Positions 8,719-18,850 of a stretch of 64,000 nucleotides of DNA are shown in pieces. How positions within the stretch are numbered: the first letter of the stretch is position 1; each line of letters begins with the position of its first letter. The position numbers and the translations under genes were made by a program. A model generated the notes under the pieces. The model had not been told where the DNA came from and did no database searches. It worked only from the letters and a program-made list of their open reading frames with translations. Origin of the DNA: Iodidimonas sp. SYSU 1G8. Its GTDB lineage: Bacteria > Pseudomonadota > Alphaproteobacteria > SMXS01. The DNA lies in the NCBI RefSeq assembly GCF_039655775.1, contig NZ_JBBYXJ010000001.1, positions 1,532,001 to 1,596,000 of the forward strand. The letters are read 5' to 3'.

Positions 8719-10071
8719 GTGAGCACTCAATCGCAGGGCCAGTCACAGGACACGTCCGCGCAGCCATACAGTGACCGATACATGTGGTACGTGGTCTTCG
8801 TCCTGATGGTCGCGTCCACGCTATCCTTCATCGACCGCCAGATCCTCAACCTGATGATCGGACCGGTGAAACGCGACCTTGGCGGGCTGTCGGACACGCA
8901 GGTCTCCCTGATCATGGGCCTCGCCTTCGCGGGCTTCTACAACGTGATGTCGTTCCCGGCTGGTCGCTGGGCGGATTCGGGCAACCGCCGCGGCATCATG
9001 GCCGCTGGCGTCGCCGCCTGGAGCGTGATGACCGCCCTGTGCGGCATGGCGCACACCTATGTCATGCTGTTCCTGGCGCGCATGGGCGTCGGTGTGGGCG
9101 AAGCCACCCTGGCGCCCGCCGCCAATTCGGTGCTGACCGATTATTTCCCCCGCGCCAAGCTGCCGCTCGCCATCTGCTTCGTTTCGGCCGCGCCCTTCCT
9201 TGGACAGGGCCTCGCCAACATGATCGGCGGCCCCCTGATTCAGCATCTGGAGGCGCAGCCCAGCGTCGTCGTCCCGCTGATCGGTGAGGTGTTTACCTGG
9301 CAGTTCGTCTTCCTGGTGGTGGGCCTGCCCGGCTTGCTGGTCGCGGCCCTGGTCCTGACCATTCGGGAGCCGGCGCGCAAGGGGCGCATGTCCGCCACCG
9401 GAGAGAAAGCCACCTTCGCGCAGGTCTGGGCCTTCGTGAAGACGCGCTGGCAGTTCTTCGCGCTGATCTTCACCGGCTTTCTCTGCCTGTCCACCCAGGG
9501 TTTCGCCCTGTTCTCGTGGATCGTCGAGTATTTCGTGCGCAACCACGGCTGGACCAAGAGCGAGGTCGGCCTGACCTATGGCGCCATTTCCATGGTCGTG
9601 GGTTTCTCCGGCAGCCTGTTCGGCGGCTACATTTCGAGCCGGTTGATCGCCAAGGGCAAGCCCGACGGCACCCTGCGCATGGTGTTCCTCGGCACCCTGT
9701 TCCTGGGGCCGCTGGCGGCGATCATGACCATCCTGCCCGACCCGTGGATGTGCATCGCCATGCTGGTGCCCGTCACGTTCCTGATGGCCATGCCGCCGGG
9801 GCTGATCATCGCGGCGCTACAGACCGTCGCGCCGAACGAATTGCGCGGCCAATCGGTCGCCTTCTACATGATCGTGGTGAACTTCCTGTCCTACACCTTC
9901 GCCCCGACCCTGCCGGCCCTGATGAACGATTTCGTGTTCGACAGCGAGATGGCGCTGGGTAAGTCGCTCTCGACCCTGGCCGTCATCAACTATTCGATCG
10001 CCGCGGTGTGCATCGGCTTCGGCCTGCGCTATTTCCGCCGTGCGCTGAAGACCGCCGAAGCCTGGAACTAG
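8719..10071 (+). CDS. MFS transporter, Spinster-like
   Basis: A 450-residue, 12-helix major facilitator transporter in the inner membrane. The first helix ends SFIDRQILNLMIGP, followed by the loop-2/3 motif GRWADSGNRRG and the helix-4 signature FLARMGVGVGEATLAPAA typical of Spinster/sugar-phosphate MFS proteins; a long central loop separates helices 6 and 7. The substrate is unknown; relatives next to catabolic genes often move organic acids. GTG 8719 is preceded by GGGGAGG at 8703-8709. The 232 bases upstream contain no gene. It ends in a two-way terminator facing the TetR gene. Confidence 0.87.
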   Translation: MSTQSQGQSQDTSAQPYSDRYMWYVVFVLMVASTLSFIDRQILNLMIGPVKRDLGGLSDTQVSLIMGLAFAGFYNVMSFPAGRWADSGNRRGIMAAGVAAWSVMTALCGMAHTYVMLFLARMGVGVGEATLAPAANSVLTDYFPRAKLPLAICFVSAAPFLGQGLANMIGGPLIQHLEAQPSVVVPLIGEVFTWQFVFLVVGLPGLLVAALVLTIREPARKGRMSATGEKATFAQVWAFVKTRWQFFALIFTGFLCLSTQGFALFSWIVEYFVRNHGWTKSEVGLTYGAISMVVGFSGSLFGGYISSRLIAKGKPDGTLRMVFLGTLFLGPLAAIMTILPDPWMCIAMLVPVTFLMAMPPGLIIAALQTVAPNELRGQSVAFYMIVVNFLSYTFAPTLPALMNDFVFDSEMALGKSLSTLAVINYSIAAVCIGFGLRYFRRALKTAEAWN

Positions 10072-10093
10072 GCCGCGGACGCCGAAACGGAAA

Positions 10094-10119
10094 GGGCCGC
10101 CCCGTCGCCGGGGCGGCCC
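10094..10119. terminator. Two-way terminator between MFS and TetR genes
   Basis: Perfect 11-base-pair GC-rich stem GGGCCGCCCCG / CGGGGCGGCCC with loop TCGC, preceded by AAA and followed by TT. It lies between convergent stop codons. Confidence 0.75.
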
Positions 10120-10141
10120 TTCGCGTTCAAGGCATGGCTGG

Positions 10142-10786
10142 TTAGCGGATGCGAACCTTGTCGCTCTGCTGTTCCCAGACCTTGTGGAGTTCCTGCTTCA
10201 TCCAGTCGAGCTGGGTCTTGATACGGTGTTCCCGGTCGTGGATCACGACCGTGCGCATCATCCCCTCGGACAGGAACTCCAGCGTATCGCGGCATCGTTC
10301 GAACACTTCCCGCAGGGCCAAGGCGAAATCCGGATAGGCGCGGCGGCCGGCCTCCAGACGGGCTTTCTCGTACTGCGCGGCGGCCGGCTCGACGATCGCC
10401 CGCAATTCCGGATCGGTGCGCGAGGCCGCGACCAACTCGGCCCACGCGATGGAAAGGCGGCTGTTGACCAGCTCCCACATGTTGTCCACGGCCTGGTCGA
10501 TATAATCCTTGCCGACGGGCGTACGATGCGCGGCCTCGAAATATAACTCCAGCCACCGCTCGCGCAGATAATCGATCGAGGCTTCGAGGACGTGTTGCGT
10601 GGTCGGGAAATAGTGCTGCACCGCGCCGCGGGTCACGCCGGCCTTCTTGGCGATCTCGGTGGTCGTGGTGCGGAAATATCCGATCTCCACGAAGCACGAG
10701 ATCGTGGCCTCGATGATCTCCTGCCGCGTCGCGAGACTGCGAACCCGCCTGCGCCGCGCACCGGCCAGTGCTACTGAAGTCGCCAT
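10142..10786 (-). CDS. TetR family transcriptional regulator
   Basis: A 214-residue repressor-type protein. The N-terminal helix-turn-helix reads CFVEIGYFRTTTTEIAKKAG followed by VTRGAVQHYFPT; the C-terminal ligand-binding region (residues 70-214) contains SRTDPELRAIVEPAAA. It is clearly related to the TetR protein at 22761-23444, which shares RTTTT, RGA, HxFP, DYL and TDPEL-I-EPA blocks. A cluster of three alternating half-sites lies 38 bases upstream, a likely operator. It is divergent from the TonB receptor and may regulate that gene and itself; the ligand is unknown. Confidence 0.9.
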   Translation of the reverse strand: MATSVALAGARRRRVRSLATRQEIIEATISCFVEIGYFRTTTTEIAKKAGVTRGAVQHYFPTTQHVLEASIDYLRERWLELYFEAAHRTPVGKDYIDQAVDNMWELVNSRLSIAWAELVAASRTDPELRAIVEPAAAQYEKARLEAGRRAYPDFALALREVFERCRDTLEFLSEGMMRTVVIHDREHRIKTQLDWMKQELHKVWEQQSDKVRIR

Positions 10787-10823
10787 AATAGGATCAATCC
10801 ACTCCCGTACCGTTCAACACGCC

Positions 10824-10845
10824 AAGTCACTCATGACTTCAAGTC
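10824..10845. promoter_or_regulatory. Candidate TetR operator (overlapping inverted repeats)
   Basis: AAGTCA (10824-10829), spacer CTCA, TGACTT (10834-10839) forms a perfect inverted repeat, and GACTT-C-AAGTC (10835-10845) forms a second one sharing the middle half-site. Placed between the divergent TetR and TonB receptor genes, it is the obvious candidate binding site for the TetR protein. Confidence 0.55.
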
Positions 10846-10898
10846 TTTAGTTCCTGGTCTAATTTATCGCGCCTTGGGCGATTCCGGCAACCGGCAAT

Positions 10899-13052
10899 GT
10901 GACAAAGGATCCGGCGGAAGGTTTTCTCCGGCCCCCGCTCCGCCTTGACACCCCCTGCGCCCTCCCCTTAACTCTGGCCCGCATCGAACGGGAGCCGATC
11001 ATCGCACAGCGTGCTGCAGTAACGGTCTGGGCCGCGGCCCTGTCCATGGGACTGGCGACCGGAACAACGGCCGCGCCAGCCGACCAGATCGTGGTAACGG
11101 CAACGCGCGAGGCCACGCTGCGCACCGCCTTGCCCGAGAGTACCGGCGTGCTGGACGAGAAGGCGTTGGCCGAGGCGCACCCGACCCATCCGTCGGAGAT
11201 CATGGGCCGCATCCCGGGCGTTTATCAGGCCTGGCTGAGCGGCAATCACCACACCACGGTCATTCGGCAGCCGATCAATTTCAACCCGCTCTACCTGTAT
11301 CTCGAGAACGGCGTGCCCAAGCAGGCGGCGGGTTTCTTCGAAACCAACGCCATGTTCGACATGAACGTGTCGCAGGCCGCCCGCATGGAGATCACCAAGG
11401 GACCGGGCACCGCGCTCTACGGATCGGATGCCATCGCCGGCGTGATCAACGTCATGACGCCGCTGCCGAACAAGGAGTTCAGCGGCAGTGTCGAGGCCCA
11501 GGGCAGCACGCGCGGCTACAAGCAGGGCCTGATCTCGCTGGGCGGCACCAGCGGCAGCCACGGCGTGCGGGCGGATGTGAACATCGCCCACGACAGCGGC
11601 TGGCGCGACGACACCGAATCCGACCACCAGATGGGCACCTTCACCTGGCTGATCGATAATGGCGGCCCGCTGACGGTGCGGAACGTGCTGGTCGCCGTGC
11701 GCGCCAACCAGGATTCGCCCGGCTCCAATCTCGGCCGCGCGGATTACGAGAACAATCCCAGGATCAACCTGTCGCCCATCGACTTCCGCCTGGTCGAATC
11801 CCTGCGCTTCTATAGCCACATGGATTACGACATGGGCGACACGCTGGTCAGCCTGACGCCCTTCTTCCGCTGGGGCCGCACCGAGTTGCTGCCGTTCTTC
11901 GCCTTGGCGTTCGATCCCCATTATTTCGAGGCCAGCGCGACCTCGTTCGGCGGCCAGTTCAAGGTGCGCCACGATTTCTCGGACAAATTGCGACTGATCC
12001 TCGGCGCCGATGTGGACTACACCACCGGCAACCGGGTCGATACGCGCATCGCGCCGATCCGCGACGGCGCGTTCTATGTGGATTTCACCGAGATCGCGAC
12101 CGTCTACGACTTCAATGCCAAGGCCCTGACCCTGTCGCCCTATGCCCATGCCGAATGGCAGGCATTGCCGCGCCTGCGGCTGACGGCGGGCATCCGTTAC
12201 GATTACGCCCACTACGATTACACCAACAATCTGAGCGATGTGGTCAGCCCGACGGCCCTGCACAACCGCCCGCCGGACCAGAAGCTGCATTTCGACGACT
12301 GGAGTCCCAAGGCCGGCATCACCTACGACATCACGGACACCCTGAATGCCTATGTGTCCTGGCGCCGGGCGTTCCGCGTGCCGACCACGTCGCAGCTGTT
12401 CCGCCCCGGACGCTCGACCCAGTCGACCGGCCTGAAGCCGGTCAAGGCCGAGAGCTTCGAGGCGGGCCTGCGCGGCACCTGGGATCGCGTGCAGTTCGAG
12501 GTGTCGGCCTACACCATGGAAATCACCGACGACATCCTGGTCTTCACCAACAATGCCACCGGCGTGCGCGACATCCGCAATTCCGGCAACACGCGGCACA
12601 AGGGCGTGGAGGCGGGAATCACCGTCGCCATCACGCCGACGCTGGAGATCGCGGGCGCCTATGCGCGCAACGACCATCACTTCATCGAATGGGCGCCGGT
12701 ACCCGGGGTCGACCTGTCGGGCAACAAGATCAACCGCGCGCCCAAGGACATCGGCAGCGCCCGCATCGTCTGGCGGCCGGCTTTCCTGAATGGCGGCCGT
12801 CTCGAGGCGTCCTACGAACATCTCGGCTCCTACTATCTCGACGACGACAATACACGCACCTACGAGGGGCACGATCTGATCCATGTCAGCGGCAGCATCT
12901 TCGTCACCGAGGGTGTGGAACTGTTCCTGCGCTTGCACAACCTGCTGAACGAGCGCTATGCCACCAATGGGCGCTATACCGCCTTCGGCGGTGACGAACT
13001 GAAGCCGGGGCTGCCGCGCACAGTGTTCGGCGGGGTCGGCGTAACCTTCTAG
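10899..13052 (+). CDS. TonB-dependent outer-membrane receptor
   Basis: A receptor of about 680-717 residues importing an unknown ligand (siderophore, cobalamin or another scarce compound) using TonB energy. After a signal-peptide-like segment (WAAALSMGLATGTTAAPA) come a TonB-box region DQIVVTATR, the plug (SEIMGRIPGVYQ, ARMEITKGPGTALYGSDAIA, GVINVM) and a 22-strand-type barrel ending RTVFGGVGVTF with terminal Phe. The start is unsettled: GTG 10899 gives a long odd leader and lies upstream of a good promoter (10945-10973); GGGAG at 10990-10994 points to an ATC codon at 11001, which gives a normal signal peptide; the first ATG in frame is 11047, inside the signal peptide. Confidence 0.9.
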   Translation: MTKDPAEGFLRPPLRLDTPCALPLTLARIEREPIIAQRAAVTVWAAALSMGLATGTTAAPADQIVVTATREATLRTALPESTGVLDEKALAEAHPTHPSEIMGRIPGVYQAWLSGNHHTTVIRQPINFNPLYLYLENGVPKQAAGFFETNAMFDMNVSQAARMEITKGPGTALYGSDAIAGVINVMTPLPNKEFSGSVEAQGSTRGYKQGLISLGGTSGSHGVRADVNIAHDSGWRDDTESDHQMGTFTWLIDNGGPLTVRNVLVAVRANQDSPGSNLGRADYENNPRINLSPIDFRLVESLRFYSHMDYDMGDTLVSLTPFFRWGRTELLPFFALAFDPHYFEASATSFGGQFKVRHDFSDKLRLILGADVDYTTGNRVDTRIAPIRDGAFYVDFTEIATVYDFNAKALTLSPYAHAEWQALPRLRLTAGIRYDYAHYDYTNNLSDVVSPTALHNRPPDQKLHFDDWSPKAGITYDITDTLNAYVSWRRAFRVPTTSQLFRPGRSTQSTGLKPVKAESFEAGLRGTWDRVQFEVSAYTMEITDDILVFTNNATGVRDIRNSGNTRHKGVEAGITVAITPTLEIAGAYARNDHHFIEWAPVPGVDLSGNKINRAPKDIGSARIVWRPAFLNGGRLEASYEHLGSYYLDDDNTRTYEGHDLIHVSGSIFVTEGVELFLRLHNLLNERYATNGRYTAFGGDELKPGLPRTVFGGVGVTF
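10945..10973 (+). promoter_or_regulatory. Candidate sigma-70 promoter of the TonB receptor
   Basis: TTGACA (10945-10950), a 17-base spacer, TTAACT (10968-10973). Its flanks resemble the thrS promoter (CTTGACACCCC in both). If it is used, transcription starts near 10980, so translation must begin downstream of the GTG at 10899. Confidence 0.45.
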
Positions 13053-13119
13053 ATCCCCCTTCCCCTGCCGCCGTTCCCGTAGTATTTCTGGCACTCGATC
13101 TAAAATTGGGGAGGAAAAA

Positions 13120-13878
13120 ATGGGTCGTTGCGAGGGGAAAGTCGTCTTCATCACAGGCGGTGCATCGGGCATCGGCAAGGAATCGGCCGCGTGGCTGGTG
13201 CGCGAGGGCGCCCGTGTCGCGTTGGCCGATATCAACGAGGCCCAGGGCCAGGCCATCACCGCCAGCTTCGGCGACAAGGCGATCTTTCTGAAACACGACG
13301 TGACGGACGAGAACGACTGGCCGAGGAATCTCGCCGCGGCGCGCGACCATTTCGGACGTCTCGACGTGGTCGTCAACTGCGCCGGCGTCGTGGTCACCGG
13401 CGGCTTCGACATGCCGCTGGAGAACTGGAAGCGCGTCTTCAACATCAACGTCGACGGCAGCTTCCTCTGCGGCAAGCATGCCATACCGTTGCTGGCCGAA
13501 CAGGGCGGCGGACAGGTCATCCAGTTCTGCTCGATCGCGTCTTTTTCCGCATCGCCGGGTCTGATCGGCTATTGCGCGTCCAAGGCCGCAGTGCGCTCGC
13601 TGTTCCGCAGCCAGGCCAAATACTGCAAGGAAGCCGGCAATGGCGTGCGGGTGAACGCGGTCTTCCCGGGCCCGATCCTGACGCCGATGACCAACAACGT
13701 GCTCGACGGCGCCATGGGCGCGGGCGCGCATGAACAGTTCAAGCCCGGCCAGGTCAGCCCGTTCGGCGTCCTCGGCGCGGCGGAGGACATCGCCGCCGGG
13801 GTCCTGTTCCTGGTCTCCGACGAGTCGCGGTACGCCAATGGCACGGAACTGGTCCTGGACGGCGGCACGATGCTCTAG
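13120..13878 (+). CDS. SDR family oxidoreductase
   Basis: A 252-residue classical short-chain dehydrogenase/reductase. It shows the cofactor motif TGGASGIG, an acidic LADIN after strand 2 (NAD preference), NCAG, the active-site Ser in CSIASFSAS, YCASK catalytic Tyr/Lys, and a C-terminal GTELVLDGGTML. The substrate, an alcohol or ketone, cannot be inferred. ATG 13120 has GGGGAGGA just upstream. It lies 67 bases after the TonB receptor on the same strand and may share its transcript. Confidence 0.9.
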   Translation: MGRCEGKVVFITGGASGIGKESAAWLVREGARVALADINEAQGQAITASFGDKAIFLKHDVTDENDWPRNLAAARDHFGRLDVVVNCAGVVVTGGFDMPLENWKRVFNINVDGSFLCGKHAIPLLAEQGGGQVIQFCSIASFSASPGLIGYCASKAAVRSLFRSQAKYCKEAGNGVRVNAVFPGPILTPMTNNVLDGAMGAGAHEQFKPGQVSPFGVLGAAEDIAAGVLFLVSDESRYANGTELVLDGGTML

Positions 13879-14046
13879 CCCGAGACCGGATGGGATGAGC
13901 CCGGCGGGGCGGACCTCGATCCGCTTCGCCGGGGGTTCCCGATCCACGCGAGACAAGTTTCGCTTTCGGTCAAACCGCACCTCCCATTCCGCGAGATCGC
14001 GGCCTATCTTCATGCGTGACACTGTCCGGATGAGGGGGGAGGCACC

Positions 14047-14544
14047 ATGGACACCGCGATTTTCGACCGGCTCTCGGCCGGCCTCGAGCATCTCTGCGAC
14101 GTGACCATCGACCTGGCGCCCAACTCGGCGGGTCTCACGACCAAGGGGCCATTCGCGACGCGCTCGGTCTTCCAGATCGGCGGCGGCCGCTTCGACGGGC
14201 CGCGCCTGAAAGGCATCGTCCACTCCGGCAGCGATTATCCGACCACCGCGCGCAACGACACGAACACCGTCGCGCTGGACGTGCGGGCTGTCTGGCAGGC
14301 GGAGAACGGGAACCTCATCTATGTGTATTACTTCGGCCGGCTCGTCACGCCGCCGGCGCTGAAGGAAACCCTGTTCGATCCGGCCCGCAATCACCATGTC
14401 GATCCACAGGATTATTACTGGCGGGTGGCTCCCTTGTTCGAGACGTCATCGACGACCTATGGCTGGCTCAATAATCTGGTCGCGGTCGGCGCCGGGCGGT
14501 ATACGGAAGCCGGCCTGGCCTACCGCGTCTACGCCGTAACCTGA
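14047..14544 (+). CDS. DUF3237 domain protein
   Basis: A 165-residue cytoplasmic protein matching the DUF3237 family, a small beta-barrel fold of unknown function often found among aromatic or terpenoid catabolic genes. Family features seen are the start of the sheet near LCDVTIDLAP, GGGRFDGPRLKGIVHSGSDY, and YVYYFGRL. No catalytic residues can be assigned. ATG 14047 is preceded by a strong GGGGGGAGG. The gene is 12 bases before a membrane-protein gene; the 168 bases on its 5' side hold no gene. Confidence 0.8.
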   Translation: MDTAIFDRLSAGLEHLCDVTIDLAPNSAGLTTKGPFATRSVFQIGGGRFDGPRLKGIVHSGSDYPTTARNDTNTVALDVRAVWQAENGNLIYVYYFGRLVTPPALKETLFDPARNHHVDPQDYYWRVAPLFETSSTTYGWLNNLVAVGAGRYTEAGLAYRVYAVT

Positions 14545-14556
14545 GAAACGAGGACA

Positions 14557-15336
14557 ATGAACCAGCTTCCCCAGCCGCAGCCTTTTCCCGTCCTGGCCAT
14601 CATCAGCGAGGCGGCCCGGCTGCACTGGCGCCATATCCTGATCGTGTTCGCGGCCGCCGCCCTATATGCGCCGCCGCTGATGACCATCTTCACGCCCATC
14701 GCCGCCGAGGTCGCGAAACTGCCGCCGGACGCGACGCCCGAGCAGGTGGCGCCGATGATGGGCAAGATGGCGCTTGGCGCCGTGATGTTCCTGTTCCTGA
14801 GTGCCTCGCTGTTCGCCTTCTGGGTTCGCGTCACTCTGATGGGCCCGCGCGCCGCGCTGTCGGACGACGCATTGGGCTGGCCGTTCCGCATCGTCCGCAC
14901 CGCGGGCCTGTTCGTCCTGGCGGGCTTGGGGACGATGGCGGGACTGCTGCCCATCTCCCTGCTGGTCAGCGTCTTCGGCACCGGAACCGGCATCGCCCAG
15001 ACCCTGCTCATCCTGTCGGTCACCTTCGTGATGAGTTTCTTCTTCGCCCTGCTGTCGCGCTGGCTCACCGAAACGGCGCTGGACATTCCGCGCGACAAGG
15101 ACCGGCCGCGCCCGAAAATCGCCATGGACGCGCATCTCCGGCTGGCGGCGCTCTTCACCTCGGTCACCTTCGCCCTGATGATGGTCGAGATCCTGATCGG
15201 CCAGATCCTGACCGGCATCGACGCGCCCATATCGGCCCAGATCGTCACCGCGATCTATCTGGCCGTCAGCATCACCGCCTTCGCCTCGATCCATGCCATC
15301 GTCTACCGGCTTCGGACCGTGCCCCAGCAGGGCTGA
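14557..15336 (+). CDS. Hypothetical multi-pass membrane protein
   Basis: I do not recognise a family. The 259-residue product has about six hydrophobic segments (for example IVFAAAALYAPPLMTIF, MALGAVMFLFLSASLFAFW, VTFVMSFFFALLS) and a cytoplasmic loop rich in Asp/Lys/Arg near DIPRDKDRPRPK. The arrangement resembles DUF975/glycerophosphodiester-phosphodiesterase membrane-domain proteins, but no motif is diagnostic. GAGGA lies 3-4 bases before ATG 14557. The 12-base distance from the DUF3237 gene implies co-transcription. Confidence 0.65.
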   Translation: MNQLPQPQPFPVLAIISEAARLHWRHILIVFAAAALYAPPLMTIFTPIAAEVAKLPPDATPEQVAPMMGKMALGAVMFLFLSASLFAFWVRVTLMGPRAALSDDALGWPFRIVRTAGLFVLAGLGTMAGLLPISLLVSVFGTGTGIAQTLLILSVTFVMSFFFALLSRWLTETALDIPRDKDRPRPKIAMDAHLRLAALFTSVTFALMMVEILIGQILTGIDAPISAQIVTAIYLAVSITAFASIHAIVYRLRTVPQQG

Positions 15337-15357
15337 ACACGTCCCCGGACATCGCGT

Positions 15358-15375
15358 CCGTGCGCTCGCGCACGG
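15358..15375. other. Hairpin without T-tract upstream of the CoxL-like gene
   Basis: CCGTGCG-CTCG-CGCACGG, a perfect 7-base-pair stem, lies 22 bases after the membrane-protein stop. There is no T-run, so it may be a weak or factor-dependent terminator or chance. Confidence 0.3.
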
Positions 15376-15474
15376 GCCTTGGCCTAAACGAACACTTGGC
15401 AATCCGGCCTTCTCCGGGGCAGACTACGCCCCGAATGGCGAGCGCCACGGAATACCTCATGGGGAGCAGGTAAG

Positions 15475-17838
<2,364 letters not shown>

Positions 17839-17850
17839 GGACAGGCCGCC

Positions 17851-18813
17851 ATGTCCATCGAGGTCCTCAAGACCGCGCGGGACTGGCGCAGGGAGGGGCG
17901 CGGCGTCGCCATCGCCACGGTGTCCAGCACCTGGGGATCGGCGCCGTTTCCCGTGGGCAGCCAGCTCGCCGCCGACGACAAGGGTAACTTTGTCGGCTCG
18001 GTATCGGGTGGCTGCATCGAAGGGGCGGTGATCGGCGAGGCGCGCCAAGCCATCAAGGACGGCAAGATCCGCAACCTGGAATTCAGCGTTTCGGACGACC
18101 AGGCATGGGAAGTCGGTCTCGCCTGCGGCGGCACCATCCGCGTCTTCGTTGAACCGATACCGAACGAGATCGACAGGGTGCTGGAGGCCGCCGACCGCAA
18201 GCAGTCGGTCGCCCTGACCACCGACCTGCACTCCGGCGCGCATACGCTCTATGACACGGCATCGGCGCCCGAGCCGGTGCGCGGCGCCATGCGCGACGAC
18301 CGCAGCCAGCCGCTGGAGGACGGGGCGTTCGTGCGCGTGTTCAACACACCGCGCCGGATCGCCATCGTCGGCGCGGTCCACATCGCCCAGGAACTGGTGC
18401 CCATGGCGACGCGGGCAGGCTTCGACGTCACGGTGATCGACCCGCGCGAGGCCTTCGCCAGCCCGGAACGCTTCCCCGGCGTCAAGCTGTCCACCGACTG
18501 GCCGGACAAGGCCATGCGGGCGCTGGAGATCGATCCGCGCACGGCCATCGTCACCCTGACCCACGACCCCAAGCTGGACGATCCCGCGCTCGACGTGGCG
18601 CTCGCCTCCGACGCGTTCTATGTCGGCGCGCTGGGCTCGAAGCGCACCCAGGCCAAACGTGTCACACGGCTGACGGAGGCCGGATTCACCCAGGACCAGA
18701 TCGGACGCATTCACGGCCCCATCGGCCTCGACATCCGCGCCCAGTCGCCGGCCGAAATCGCCGTCTCCATCCTGGCGCAGATCATCGCCGTCCAGCGCGG
18801 CGCGATGACATGA
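17851..18813 (+). CDS. XdhC/CoxI family molybdenum-cofactor insertion chaperone
   Basis: A 320-residue protein that in related systems binds and sulfurates the molybdenum cofactor and inserts it into the large subunit. The N-terminal XdhC domain has VSSTWGSAPFPVGS, SVSGGCIEGAV and LACGGTIRVF; the C-terminal Rossmann domain has RIAIVGAVHIAQ and ALGSKRTQAKR. AAGGA precedes ATG 17851, and only 12 bases separate it from the large-subunit gene, so the two are an operon with the cofactor-fusion gene next. Confidence 0.9.
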   Translation: MSIEVLKTARDWRREGRGVAIATVSSTWGSAPFPVGSQLAADDKGNFVGSVSGGCIEGAVIGEARQAIKDGKIRNLEFSVSDDQAWEVGLACGGTIRVFVEPIPNEIDRVLEAADRKQSVALTTDLHSGAHTLYDTASAPEPVRGAMRDDRSQPLEDGAFVRVFNTPRRIAIVGAVHIAQELVPMATRAGFDVTVIDPREAFASPERFPGVKLSTDWPDKAMRALEIDPRTAIVTLTHDPKLDDPALDVALASDAFYVGALGSKRTQAKRVTRLTEAGFTQDQIGRIHGPIGLDIRAQSPAEIAVSILAQIIAVQRGAMT

Positions 18814-18850
18814 TGCCGCCCCGCCGCGCTGCATACGGAAGCGGCGCGCC

